The translations under genes and the position numbers were made by a program. Shown here in pieces: positions 21,201-33,800 of a stretch of 64,000 nucleotides of DNA. The stretch's first letter is position 1; each line of letters opens with the position of its first letter. The notes below the pieces were generated by a model that saw nothing but the letters and a program-made list of their open reading frames with translations, did no database searches and was not told the origin of the DNA. Source of the DNA: Vitrella brassicaformis (lineage: Eukaryota > Sar > Vitrellaceae); NCBI GenBank assembly GCA_001179505.1, contig CDMY01000295.1:62001-126000 (forward strand), given 5' to 3'.

Positions 21201-23587
21201 GCGCCAGCCCCCCACCGTCGCCAACCAACACGAGCAAAGCCGCCAACAAGACCAGCTCGGCGTCATTGCGGTCAACTGCAGGACAAGGGGTGCTGGACGC
21301 TGCGGACACCCAGAAGACGATCAGTGGCCTGCCTCAGCAGGTTGAAGAAGGAAACAGGACCATCGAGGCTCTGAGAGCGAGAGAGGGAGAGCTTGAAAGG
21401 GAATTGCAGAAGACACAAGAGGAAAGACAGGTACGTAACCACAAAAAGCAAGACGTCAAGAGGACCAGTAGCGAGAGACACCATGCACCTCTACTGTCCT
21501 CCTTGGTCCTTTCAGGCTACTGAAGGGGCGGAAAAGTCTTCTGCAGCCAAGACAGCCGAGGCAAGATAGATACACAATGTGGTGTCTCACGCTGTATTCG
21601 TTCTCTGCTGTGGATTTGTCAGCTGCAGGAGAAGCTCCGTCTGCTGGAGGACAAGAATCAGTCTCTGGAGAGTGAAGCGGCCAGACTCTCTGGCCTTCAA
21701 GACACTCTCAAGAAGATGGAAGACGAGCTCATCACCAAGACGGAGGCCGCGCAGCAGCTGGCAAAGCAGCGCGACGAGCTGCAGCAACAGCTGGACCAGG
21801 GGGAGGGGGTGGCAGGCAAGCTCAGGGAGCAGCTGACAAGCAAGAGCGATGAGATCGAAAAGCTTACGACGACGATCTCGGTGGGATGACATGCTGCGCG
21901 CAAGGTTTTGACGCTGCAGCCGTCATGTGCTCTGTGTGCATATCTCCCTTTGCAGACAATCGAAGAAGACAAGAGGAAACTGCAGGAGTCGACAAGCAAA
22001 CTGCAGCTAGAGAACGAAGAGCTGACGGCGACGATCGCGTCTCTAAAGTCTTCATGCTCCGCGCTTGAATCACAGCTGTCGGCAGAAAAGCAAGTACGTA
22101 GGCTCTATCTGCAAATGTGTTCGCGTCTTATATGGCATGTCCTTTCTGTGGCTGCATCGGTTGATGTCAGGGAGCCCAGCAGGGAGTAGAGACGGCAGAA
22201 AAGCAGCTCTCCAAGCTGCGGGCCGACATGGACGAAGTCACGCTACAAAACAACGTAATACGCTCCTTGTCCCTTCACTCACATCTGTGCGCGCATAAAC
22301 GACCATTCTGGTTTCCAACAGGCGGCGACAGACGAGCTCAAGAGACTCCACGAGAGCCAGATAGAGCAGGACAAAGCCCAGCAGCAGCTTACGGCTGACC
22401 TCGCAGCCGCAAACTCTGCCAAGAGTCTCTTGGAGGCCGAACTATCCGCTGCGAAGGCAGCTGCCAGTGCCACTTCAGAGGAGCGCGCGAACGCAATGGC
22501 GGAAGTGGAGAGCGCACTGGCGAGTGCGCAGCAAGCCGTGGCTGAGAAGGAAAGGGAAATCGAGACACTAAAGACAGAAAGGAAGGTATTACCAATCACT
22601 AGTCCAGCGGCCAAGAGCCATTCGCCATCCCTCTGTCTGTCATTGCTGCTTGCAGACTGTGGACGACCAACTGGCGGCCGCCCTTTCGGCCAAGAAGGAT
22701 CTGGAGTTGGAAGTTTCGTCATTGAAGTCAGCTGCAGGACAAGGGGTGCTGGACGCTGCGGACTCCCAGAAGACGATCAGTGGCCGGACCAACCAGATCG
22801 AAGAAGGAAACAGGACCATCGAGGCGCTGAAAACGAGAGAGGGAGAGCTTCAACGGGAATTGCAGAAGACGCAAGAGGAAAGACAGGTACGTAGGCACAA
22901 AACGGCATGCGAGCGAAGCAAAGCGTGCATGGTTGTGGGTTGCCGATGATGTCTCTCCTTCAGGAGCTCCAAGCTCAGTTTGAAAAATCCCAGGAGGAGA
23001 GCGCCCACTACAAGGCTGCACACGATGAGACCGTGCAGAGGATTCACACACTGACCGGGGAGAAGCAGGTAAGCCTAACATCAATGGATGGATGAAAAGA
23101 GACACGATTGACGCTTGTGTGTATGTGTGTGAGTGTGCTCTAGGCGCTTGAGTCAGAGATTGGCCGCATTACAGCGGAGAAGGAGAATCTGCAGAGTCAA
23201 GTCACTGCCGCATCCGCCCACACAGCCCCTTCCACCGTAAGTAAAAAAACACGCTCCTCCATGCATTCATTTGTGTGGTAAGTGCTTGCCGGATGGATGT
23301 CTCTGTCTCTATTGCAGGCCACGCTGCGTCGACTCATGGCCGAGTCGGCGCCTGAGGGGATCGACGCGAGGGCGAGAGTCGCGGCTTTCAACTTGTACAA
23401 GACCGACCCATGGAGCCGCACCGACGAGAAGTTGAACTACTGGGAGGTGAGGTGCATTCATTAACATTCTTCACGGATTCATGTATGCCTGTATTTGTGT
23501 CCCATATTGTATCAGGGGAAGTCGAATGTTCTTGAACATTACCTGGGGGAAGTAGTTGTGGAAGTCCGACACATTTTTGCATTTTGA
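18284..23587 (+). CDS. Long coiled-coil protein
   Basis: About 22 exons join in phase from ATG 18284 (six-codon exon ending SAPPQ) to TGA 23585-23587. Early exons (18364-18480, 18549-18812, about 18873-18980) are basic and Ser/Pro-rich. From about 19742 onward nearly every exon is heptad-rich coiled coil (LEHCVEDLEGELQAKDDEID, DLLDEIEDLRAQIEQQ, LQLENEELTATIASLKSS, and so on), with a Gln/Glu run at 20265-20300. The C-terminal exons (about 23318-23446 and 23517-23587) carry EKLNYWE and LEHYLGEVVVEVRHIF, probably a short globular end. Estimated length is 1100-1200 residues. Two exons (about 21092-21431 and 22656-22887) share a duplicated segment with GQGVLDAAD and EEGNRTIEAL. One donor is GC (GCAAGA, 21561). 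A structural or centrosome/cytoskeleton-type scaffold is plausible from shape alone; no motor or kinase domain is seen. Fragments of this gene litter 3.3-5.9 kb. An upstream in-frame stretch (about 18180-18283) could extend the N terminus. Confidence 0.8.
21276..21450 (+). repeat. Internal exon duplication, copy 1 (partner 22731-22906)
   Basis: GGACAAGGGGTGCTGGACGC and the following roughly 150 bases, including the donor GTACGTA, recur at 22737. The two copies differ at about 15 amino acids or fewer. The duplication includes the exon end and the first intron bases. Confidence 0.8.
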
Positions 23588-24844
23588 CTTCTCCATACGC
23601 CTGCTGTCACTCTGTATTGTATGTGTGTGTGTGTGTGTGTGTACTTGCTCCTGAGAACGGACGGACCCCTTTTGTTGTTTCCTCTTGTCAAGCCTGGATG
23701 GGTGGGCGGATGGATGGATGGATGGTGTGTCTGTCTGGTTTGTTCTTTCTCTCTCTCTGGCTAGAGACTGCGTCGGCGGGAGCGGGGAAGGTGTCCGCCT
23801 GTCCGTCCGTCTGTCTGTCTGTCTGTGTTGGTTCTCTTGTACCATACACCATGTTAAGATGATTCACGCGCACCCACCCATCCACGCACAACACGCAACA
23901 CACGCAGGCAGACGTACAAACACACACACACACACACACACCTTCCAGCGTATGCGCAGACGTATTTTGTCCGCCTGTTTGGATAATTGGTCGATGTACA
24001 CGTGCCACCCCCGTGTATGCGTGTGTGTGTGTGCGTGAGAGAGAGAGAGAGAGAGAGAGTGTGTGTGTGTGTGTGTGTGTGGAGTGAGTGAGTGAGTGAG
24101 TGGACGAATGAAAACGCGCCAGCACTGCTGATGTTCCATAGTATTGCTGGCTGGCTCGCTACACGTGCCGAATAGACGGTCGCCGACGTATGTCTGTCTG
24201 CCTGTGTCTGCGCATGGCATCCGGTAGATAACGATGCGCACTCTCACTCCCTCGTGTATGGATCGATCCACCTGGCCGTGACTGATGGTGTCGTCGTTTT
24301 TTTCCCATGATGAGTGTAATGACGCACACACCACCACACCACCACACAGTCTGGCCGGCCACCCCCTCCCCCTCCTCGTGTCTGTCTGCCTGTCTCTCTG
24401 TTCATCTCTTCTAGCTAGTGCCTGCGCCCGTGCGTGTCGGCTGGCCGGTGGACGGACACGTACCTATCTACTCGGTTGGCAGAGAGACAGCAGAGGTCAG
24501 GACAACCCGGTTTGACTATCTTTCAAAAGTGAGTGAGTGAGTGAGTGAGTGAGGGATGCTGCGTGGGGATGGCTGTTTTGATAGAAACGGACAGAGAAAC
24601 GTGTCCAGTTTTGCCTGCTGATTCGTGAGAGACACCGCTATCTGAATCGTTGCCCCCCAATGACTCTCTTATTGTTCTCATCGTGCTACTCAAGTTCACC
24701 TCGTCTACGCACACCGCACGGATACACACGGGATGCCTACCTGCTTCGATAACTACACATCCAATGCGATACCCGCCTTGCTGTACCCGCCTTGCTGTCT
24801 ACCGTGATCCATGGACAATGCCCCTCGCCCTCCTCATTCCTCAG
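23588..24844. other. Intergenic, microsatellite-rich
   Basis: Holds (TG)n at 23620-23640, (GGAT)n at 23705-23725, (GTCT)n near 23810, (CA)n at 23922-23940, (GA)n then (GT)n at 24037-24080, and (GTGA)n at 24083-24100 and 24530-24552. No gene, RNA gene or clear promoter element seen. It separates two convergent genes. Confidence 0.6.
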
Positions 24845-27800
24845 TCAGCTGCCTGCCTTCCTGTCTCCTGTGTTGTCTCTCTTCTTCCAGAAAGACAGCA
24901 AGCTGTCAACTATCCCCATGCGCGAGTTACTCGACGGCACTCCAGCTGCTGACGCGACGCCATCCCCATGCTGCGCTGGCGTCATGTCATCGGGCACGGT
25001 GACGGACCTGCCTGGGAGACTCTGCGACTCCTCTTCATCCGTCTCGCTATCCACAACCTCTGACTCCTCATCCTCGTCTTCATCATACTCGTCCTCGTCC
25101 TGCTCATCTTCGCCTCCGTCTGCTGGCTGCATCTCGTTGTACACCGTCTTGCCCTCCTGCACAGCATGTGTCTCCACCCAGTGGAAGTCCTCCCACACTA
25201 TCGTCTCCTTTGACGGATCGCTCGGGTCGAGTATAACCGCACCGGATATCCTGCCTTGTTCGCGGGGTAGGGTTGGTGTGCCTGAGAATGCAGGCATCTG
25301 TCGGAAGACCATGCCGCTGTCCTTGGGGACGTTGTCGGGTGGAGGCTGCTGGTGATGATCAACAATGTGGCTCTTGGGGGTGTGGAAGGGCTGCTCGTCT
25401 GATGTGGACGAGAAGGCTGGCCCGCCAGAAGAGAATGGGTTTGGGTCCGTTGCGAACTTGAGGAGAGATGGGCTGCAGACAAAGAGACACAGATGGATTG
25501 ACATGCATGTGTGTGGGATGGACCTTGCTGGTGTCTCTGTGCATATCCATACCGATCATTCTCTCTGCTTGCAGAGGCAGCGAGCTTCTGGGCCTCTCTC
25601 AGCAAAGCCGGGAATCCGTCATTGCTCACGGGTGGCCTGAGACGAGCTGGCTCGTCATTTGACCGGCTCCGTCTCAGCAGCGACAACGTCTCCTTGTGTA
25701 ACCGGGGCACATTCGTCTCGTCAGCTGCCGGCTTGCCCTCCCTCTGCGTCGACAATTTGGCCCTCGACGGCCTCGACTTCCCGCGGCCTTCCTTGGTCGT
25801 CGCACCGCCCACATGCGACTTGCGATGCCTCCCAGCTGCTGCAGCGCTGGAGCTATCGAAGATCGCCGGTGTGGAAACCGTGTCGAGATGAATGGTCTTC
25901 GACTGGGCGATGATTCGCCCGCTGCCCGCGACGCTGACGGTCGGGTATCGGCTCTTCTTGCCGCTTTTGGGAGCAGGGATGTCGGCCATGAAGTGGCGGC
26001 CGCGCTTGATGTTGCGGGTCAGCTGGATGGCGTGCAGCAGCGGCACCTCGAGGGACTCATCTTCCGGCCGTCCATCCACGTCGTTGGTCTGGTCGGTGAG
26101 GGTCGAGCGGATGTCCGTGTCGGAGGGGAGGGCGTAGGTGAAGTGGCGAACGAAGTTGAAGCAGCCGTCGCACACAGGATACCAGATGGAGACATTGGGG
26201 GAACCTGCAAAGGCGGCAAAGGGACTACAATGTGTCTCTGTAGACAGCATGGAGGGAGGTGGTTGACAATGCGTACTGGATGAGGTGGCTTGGCTGATGG
26301 CCGGTGGGGGTGCGGGTGAGTTGCCGCGGTGCAAAGGCGCCCGTTTGCCACAGCACGAAACGCACAGGATCAGCCCACACCTCCCACAACACCTGATAAA
26401 CACACACACATGCACATCTGCACTGTAGGAGTGGTGTCTCCGACGCCCCAATCTCGCACACACCTCCTCCTTGGGTTTGGTTGTGTGAAGGGAAATGCGC
26501 AGATCTGGCATCTCTTCTGCCGCAGCACTCGAGCTGGATCGGGGAGGGGCGAGGCTGCCAGAGGCGTGACGGCCCACCACTGCAGCTGCTGTCTCTCAGG
26601 GTCGTGCGGGTCATATGACAAACACCTGTCCACGCAAACGGAAGGACGCACTCGTGAGTCGATGGGTGATTGCCAGAGACGTGGGCATGCTGCTCACCGG
26701 TACGTGTCGAGATACCGTTCGACGATCTCCAGCTGCAGGTGGTAGATGCCCCGCGACGCCAGGGAGCCACGAATCCCCCTACTCTTCCAACCTCTGCCGC
26801 CATACTGGGCCAACAGTCGGGCCACATCAATACTCTAAATTGAGAGACACACCGCATCATATCCAGACGTCACAAATAATGTGCCTGTACATTTGCTCAC
26901 CTTGACCATCGCTGCTGGTGGCCTGGCGTAGCCGTCAACCTGCGCACATGCGGACCAACCAGCCAGTCAGTAAGCCACATTGCATTGTCACAAAGGCGTT
27001 CGTACCGAACGTGGGAAAGAGAGTGAGGGCTCTCCCGCTTTTACCTTGTTGGGCTGCGCGCCAAACCTCAGCATGAGTTCGACCATCTCCTTGTCATCTG
27101 ACTCCACTGCAAAGTGAACCACCGTGCGATATGTACCGTCGCGAGCAGGCACATTCGGGTCCTTCTCCATACCAGACAACACACACAGACACGCAGACAG
27201 GGATGGAGATTGCCGTCATACAGTATTCAGCGCAGCGCCGGCCACTCACCGCTCCGCATCTGAGCAGCCGCTCTGCTGCCGTGATGTCCCCTGCCTTGAC
27301 ACATGCTTGCAGTGCCGTCAGGGATTGGTAGGGCACCACCCGGGAGACCTTGCGAGAACACGGGAACATGACGCCGCCCTCCACCCGCCCTGTCCCGCTG
27401 CCGTAGGACGACCCACTGGCGAAGAGAGGCTCAACTGGCCGCGTGTTGGTCGTGTTGAAGTTGATGCGGAGAAGCTGATGAAACAGAGACACAGACAGAT
27501 GCAAACACAGAAAGATCCATGCATACTTTGACACCTTTTCTTACCTTGAGTTGTTTGAGTGTGGACATGGCGACTTTCTCGTCCTCTTGAAGGGCTGCCA
27601 GGTGGAGGACAGAGCGGCCGGTGGCGTCTCGCAACAAAGGGCTGGCCCCCCTTCTGAGCAGGAGGCGACACAGGTCGGGACGCCCAAGCCTCGCTGCGGT
27701 GAGGATGGGTGTCTCATAGAGGAAATTCACCGTATCGAGCTGTAAGGAAATCACGCACAAACAAGAGTGCCTGCCTGCTGTTTGGCAGACGACGGGCAAG

Positions 27801-28787
27801 TATGCACAAATGTACCTGCAGGTTAGGAACCTTCACGAGAAGTTGCAGCGTCCTGAGGCTGCCACTGAGTGCACTCATGTGTAGAGGTGTATTGCCCCAC
27901 TCGTCGCACTCCTCAACGTCATGATGCGTCATGATGAGCTCCTTCAACACTGCCACATCGTCAATCATGCACCTGGAAGAATTAAAGGGAGATGACTCAC
28001 AGTCCATCCTTGTCCCCGGCACCCCACAGCCAAAACTTACGCATAATGTACAGTGCCCTTCACCTGCATTCACGAAGACGCACGCTCCAGATGTGCCTTT
28101 CAGATATGTCTCTTTGTGGTGTGGTGTACGCACTTGTTGGTGTGCGATGAGCGGCGTCAGCTCCGATGGGCTCATAATGGGCCGCCCGGTCAGCCACTCG
28201 CATATCGCCCTTCTCAGGAACATGACCCACGCTGATCTGTCGGGATGGCTGGCAAAGCACACCACAGCGCTGCCCTGCCGACTCGACAGCTCCAGACCGG
28301 AAAACGTCCCAGCCACCTGATTCATACACGGACACATCCATCCATCCGTTTATCCAATATTGTCTGTGCATCCCGTGCTCACGGCTTCATGAAGGCAGAT
28401 GAAGGTGCTTTCGTTGAATGGGAAGGCCTGCTCCAGCTTGTACAGGCCAAATTCGTTCAGCGCATTCGTCAACAGAAGACAGTCACTGCACACAAACAGC
28501 CCGCCGCGATGGAACTCACGCCGAAACATGCCTTTCGACGGCCGCAGGACAGTGCCATGCAGAAGACACTCCCTGCCGTCCACCGGGGTAAGGATGGCCT
28601 CACTGCTGGCCTCTTGAATGCGCCCCAGCACACCCGCTGAGGCCCCCGCCCCTCTTTTTTGCGATAGCTCGTCAAAGTATTGCTGCGCGAGAGCAGGGGA
28701 GGAGAACTGAGCCGTCTTTGTCCAGGAGAATCGTGCTGAGTCGAGGAGGGCCTTGAGGGAGGACTGACGACGGCGGGAGCTGCTCAT
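24845..28787 (-). CDS. PH-ankyrin-FYVE protein (phosphoinositide-binding adaptor)
   Basis: About 11 exons, from ATG 28787 to TGA 24847-24845. Exon 1 (28787-28383) and exon 2 (about 28319-28132) form a PH-like domain: strand-rich GLFVCSDCLLLTN then the closing helix DRSAWVMFLRRAICEWL. Ankyrin repeats follow (about 27975-27040): EWGNTPLHMSALSGSLRTLQ, TPILTAARLGRPDLCRLLLR, VVHFAVESDDKEMVELMLRF. The next exons give a FYVE-type zinc finger split by an intron: RCQICAFPFT, PRRR, CCGRCG, CVSCC and, after an insertion, PVCDGCFNF (about 26515-26135). Known FYVE fingers bind phosphatidylinositol 3-phosphate on endosomes through the R-R/K-H-H-C-R patch; here it reads RRRCCGRCG. The C-terminal 400 residues are low-complexity, with a basic stretch and an Asp/Glu run (about 25105-25035). 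Endosomal or membrane-signalling adaptor is the natural role; that is inference. A start at 28844 is possible. Confidence 0.75.
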
Positions 28788-29189
28788 GATGGAGAGGACA
28801 GGCAAGACGGGGGCGGTGGGGGGAGAGACGGAGTTTGCATGCATGCGACCAGGATGTCTTCCCGGCCAAGAACGGCGGATTCATCTCTCCCGATGGTGCG
28901 GTAAGAGAGAGGTCCGGCTGGCTTCGATCACCAGTGTGTGCCCGTCTGCATGATGTAGACATCATGTCATGATCATGATGTCAGCTGACATTTGTATGTA
29001 TCGACACAGACATGAATATGTAGCGTCTTCACAGAAAACAGGGCCCAGCACACACGCACAGTCACCCACCCACGAGAGAGAATAACTGACCGATCGCGTC
29101 CGATCCGTCCACTCGCTTGTCCACACATCACTCGTCCCCATGACATGATGAGAACACCCCAGCAGTACGCCATGACTGCCTCCCGCCCC

Positions 29190-29840
29190 TCAAAAACAGG
29201 CTACCAGCCGGCACCAATGCAACAGACAAACTATGACACAGCCGACCATCCACCCGCACTGAGGGCTCGTTGCGCCGGCCAGCTCGTCGGCGAAGCGCTC
29301 TTTGGCCTGTGCGTCCGCCCGCCTCTTCCCCTCGGGAATCGCGTGCTGAATGGCGGTGACGAGCACGTTGGTGCCCTGGATGGACGTCTCGTACGCCTCA
29401 GCGACCCGCTCGGTCGGATCGCGCACCCCTGTGCCGCCATACCGCGCCGGCAGCAGCATGATCGTGGCCTCGGTCTCGTCGATGGACTTGCCGCAGAGGC
29501 CGGGCAGGTACGTCGTGGTGAGTAGGTGGCGAAGGGGCTGGAAGGTCTCCTTCTCCTCGCGGATTACGCGCATGACGAAGCCCCACTCGGCCTGGGCGAC
29601 TTTGTCATGACGGCGTGGGCCTGCTGCGGGCGCTTGGTCGCGGCACGTGCGACTTCCGTCATGCACTCCTCCCACCGCTCCACCTTGTGCCGATGTAGCC
29701 GCCCAGCTACCGGCTGCCTGTCGAACACCTCCACCCCCTCAAACACCTCCCGCGCCCTCTCCTCCAGCCACTCCCGCACCACCAAGATGCCCCACAAGCG
29801 GCGGCAGACGATCACCACCGCCCTAGGCATATCCAACACA
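29190..29840 (-). pseudogene. Decayed reverse-transcriptase tail of a retroelement
   Basis: Two overlapping frames read as one degenerate protein: REWLEERAREVFEGVEVFDR and PQQAHAVMTKS in one frame, then (after a single-base frame change near 29600) AEWGFVMRVIREE, YLPGLCG, and MLLPARYGGTGVRDPTERVA. The order (helical segment, PQ.A.A..TK, W...MR, then L(P).R.GG.G(I/V).(D/N)P) is what is commonly seen after the catalytic core in non-LTR-type reverse transcriptases of protists and algae. The catalytic core itself (YxDD) is absent, so this is a 3' fragment. It sits between the PH-FYVE gene and the PP2C gene. Confidence 0.55.
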
Positions 29841-29914
29841 ACAGACTACCAGTCATCGTCGCTGCTGGGGCTGGGACGCCGCTGCCACTTCCCCCCCTCC
29901 TCACTGTCCTCCTC

Positions 29915-30860
29915 CTAAGCAATACACGCCTCCTCGTCCGCCTCGGTCACAGCACCCCCACACACCACCCCCACCACCACCGTCACGTCGTCCTTCTTGC
30001 CCCTCCCACCCAGACTCCGGCTGTAGGCGGCGCTCCCGATGGTCTGCGCGATGGCGTTGGCGTCGTTCCTGTCGTGCTCTTTGATGATGTCCAGCACGTC
30101 GTCCATTGTGATGTTATCGAAGACGCCGTCCGTCGCCGCTATCACAATATCCCCCTCCTGCACAGCAGCTGTGCAGCACTGCACCCCCAGTGGGCTCCGC
30201 TCCTCCGTCGCCTTGTCAATGAAGAAGCCTGGCGCACAAGGAGGGCGGGCCACCAGGTCCTCTGGGGTGGGGTCGACGATGATATTGGTCTCGTCGGCAC
30301 CCACAGAGGCAGGCAGTCTGCTGAGCTGGTAGGGGCAGTTGGTGCGGTTGGGCCGCTGCATTGGCGTCAGCTCGGCGATGACGACTGTGCTGCGCTCGGT
30401 CGAGCGGATGACAAAGGCGACGGAGTCGCCGAATGTGGCCAGCTCGATGCGCAGCTCATGCCCCCGCTGCATCAGCGCCGCCACTGTGGCCGTCGTCGAG
30501 CCCAGCGGACCCCGGCGCTCAGCACCATACCAGGCCTTGGTGAGCGTCGCCATCGCCCGGTTGTCGGCCTGGCGGGTGCTGATGCGGTGGTCGATGCCCG
30601 ACAACCACCAGCAGCGGGCCATGAGGTCCTGTGCCAGGTCTCTGGCGGAGAACTTGAAGGACTTCATGACGCCGCTGACGCCGTCTGCCACCCCGAAGGC
30701 GCCGTGTCTCGGTGCCATGAAGAGGGCATCCTCGTTGCCCTCGCCTCCTTGCCGGCGCTTTGCTCGCGAGTATGCTGCGAGACGCAGCTTGAGCGAAGCT
30801 GGGGAGGGTGGGGGTGGCGATAGCGGCGGCTGGATGAATGACCCGCGGTAGAAGGGCGCG
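29915..30860 (-). other. PP2C catalytic domain region
   Basis: Single uninterrupted reading frame. Motifs in order, coding direction: GNEDALFM (about 30740), ADGVSG (about 30683), GSTTATVAALM (about 30505), GDSVAFV (about 30425), TDGVFDN (about 30125), KKDDVTVVVGVV (about 29985). All acidic metal-site positions expected for PPM-type phosphatases appear present, so activity is likely. After the last strand only about 12 residues remain. Confidence 0.8.
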
Positions 30861-33800
30861 GCGTTGGGGTTCAGCTGCCTGCTGGAGGGTGAGGGCGTGC
30901 AGCCGCAAGTGGATGGCTCGGGGGGACAGGCGGGACAGGGCGGTGTGTGGACTGCCTCCCGCACAAGACAGTCGAGCAGCTCTGTCCCGGTGCTGTCCAG
31001 CAGCTCGTAAAGAAAGATAATCGCTGTCAGCGCGTCCGTCTGCAGCTGCTGGTGGTGCTGGTGTTGCGGGCCGGGTGTGGGTGTGGTTGATGTGTGGGTG
31101 TGGGGTCGGTGGGGCTGTTGGTCGAGAGAGAGGAACGGTGCTGGTTGGTCGGGGGCGCCTTGTGTGTGTGTTGGCGTGGGGACGGTGACGTCGTCGGCCT
31201 GTGACGATGAGGGCTTCTGGGTATGCGGCTGCGGCAGGACAGTGGTCGACGAGCTGGAGGTGGCCTCCGGCAACGCTGCGACAAGAAGGAAGGCAAACAA
31301 ACACCGAACATAGTCCTCATGTGGCTGCATGCCTGTCCTGTGCAATCCATTACCTGGTGCCTGTCCGTCTCCATCACACTTCTCCCCATCGGCCGCCATG
31401 GTCCTGACGGTCTNNNNNNNNNNNNNNNNNNNNNNNNNNNNNNNNNNNNNNNNNNNNNNNNNNNNNNNNNNNNNNNNNNNNNNNNNNNNNNNNNNNNNNN
31501 NNNNNNNNNNNNNNNNNNNNNNNNNNNNNNNNNNNNNNNNNNNNNNNNNNNNNNNNNNNNNNNNNNNNNNNNNNNNNNNNNNNNNNNNNNNNNNNNNNNN
31601 NNNNNNNNNNNNNNNNNNNNNNNNNNNNNNNNNNNNNNNNNNNNNNNNNNNNNNNNNNNNNNNNNNNNNNNNNNNNNNNNNNNNNNNNNNNNNNNNNNNN
31701 NNNNNNNNNNNNNCGCCTCATCCACCTCGCTATCGAAACACGAAGATCCATCCGTCGACCGCGAGTGACTCGACGGCATGGGGTGGCTGGATGGGGGTGC
31801 GGCGTCTGCTCCTGAGGTGGTGGTCATGTGTGGCGATGGAAGTGACGGGGCTGTGAGGGTGGCCGACGCTGTCGTCTGTGTCGGTGTGTGGCTGCGTGTG
31901 GAGGGCTCTGCAGGGGCAAGAGCCTCTTCGCTGACACCACATGGGTCGGCGTATTTCTTGAGCGCCACGCGGCCGTTCCTGTCCAGCACGAAGGTGTCGG
32001 CGGCCCGCGACAGGAACACGTCAAGCCTGCCACACATGCACAGATATCAATATGGGTGTTCTCTCTATCTCTGTCTGTGTGTGTGTGTGGACGTGGTTGT
32101 GTGGGTTGGTAACTGACCTTCCTCCGATGAGCGTCGATACGGCAATCTTGTGCTCCTCAATGAATCCGCCGCACAGCGCCGTGTGGTCCATCCGATAGAC
32201 ACAGTGGTCCTTAGCCATCTCGGTCAGGTACCGCTGCAGATCCTTGCGCACAATCCGCTCCTCCTCGGGTGTCAGCTGGCACGACACACCACCATCCTCA
32301 CCACCGCCACCATTGACATCCGACTCTGACTCACTCGCCAACCACACCTGCACACACACATACAAGAAGGATGTCACACCACAACCACAACCACGCACAT
32401 GCACTGCAGCATACCGTGTTGTTGACGAGCCTCAGCTCGTCCCGCGATCTGATGAACTCCCCAAACCCCCCATACTCGCTCCCCACCAGCCGCAGCGCGT
32501 CCTCGATGGTCGAGCCATACCGATAGCAAAACAGCAACGACAGCCCGTCCATCTGCGGGCCGTCGCCGACACGCCAAGTCGCCCGCTGGTGGTGCTGCAA
32601 AAGGTCGCGAAGCATGTGCGCCACGGTCCTGTCGGTGGCCGTGTCGTCCATCTCCATGTGCGTGCCATCGGTGAGCTTGGCTGTGCCAGGGAGGGTGGTC
32701 GACTCGAAATCAGTCAAACAACTGCATCCACACACACACACACACACAGTGATACCAAGACGCGTCCCTCGCCTACTCGCTGACCGTTTGGCGGTGGTGG
32801 CTGTAGCTATGCGGCATGACTTGCCGCCGGCCGTGGCGCTCACCACCTCCCATTGATCCAGCTCGTGAACTTGACTTACGCAGATCTCCAGCGACGACAC
32901 CAAGTACTGTAGGGACCCACATACACATACACATACACCCACATCCACACGCACCCCAAGGGCGCTGTGTGTCTGGTCATGTGCAGACTCACTCTGTACG
33001 GTGTAAAGGCCGTATGGAGGTACTCCCTCACTCGTGATGGCGACTCGCCCAGGCACTGCATGAGCTCGCCGTGGGTCTCAAACACGGGGGCGGCGTTGAC
33101 CGACACCGACAACATGCCCTTGTACTGACAACAGGCACACACAACATGGCGGCGTGGCTGCTTTGTGTGTATGTGTGTGTGCGTGTTGGTGGGGGGTGGA
33201 TGAATTGTCTACGGTGAAGGTGACGGCGTTTGGGAGTATATAGAGCTCAGTGACGTGTTCGGGTGGCAGCAGCATCGTCACCATGCCACCCAACACGCGA
33301 CACAACGGGGGGTACCTGTGCACACACACACAGCGGGTGAGGGGCAAGATGGCGGTGTTTTGTGATGGTATGCCGGGCCGACCGACCATGTGTCGAAGCT
33401 CTTGGTGGGCAGCCCCTCGGTGTTCGCGATAGGGTCATACTCAACTATCTCCCAACCTACCGCAGTGCCCTGCACCCATGCAGCCAGACAGACAGACAGG
33501 CAAATGGTATGTTGCTCGTTCCTGTGTGCGTGTGGTCCCCCCCTCCCTCCCTGAGTGACATGGCTGACATACGTTGTTAGCCGCCCCGCTTTTGCTGATG
33601 CTCTCCAAATTCAACCACGAATCGGACTCAAATCCCTGCACCCCCAAAAGCCGCGGACAGGAATACCATGCCGTCTGGCTGGCTTCCCACACGCGTACCT
33701 CCACGAGGGCCTTGACGTTCTGCGCCACCCTCAAGTTGAACGACTGCGATGATATCTTCAGGTGCAGCTCGCTGTACACCCCCTCAGCCACCTTGGCCTC

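Noticed and set aside
31027-32037. Frames running through the N block as long proteins
   Set aside because: The gap is undetermined sequence; frames through X residues cannot be trusted, and the paralogue suggests about 40 bases belong there.
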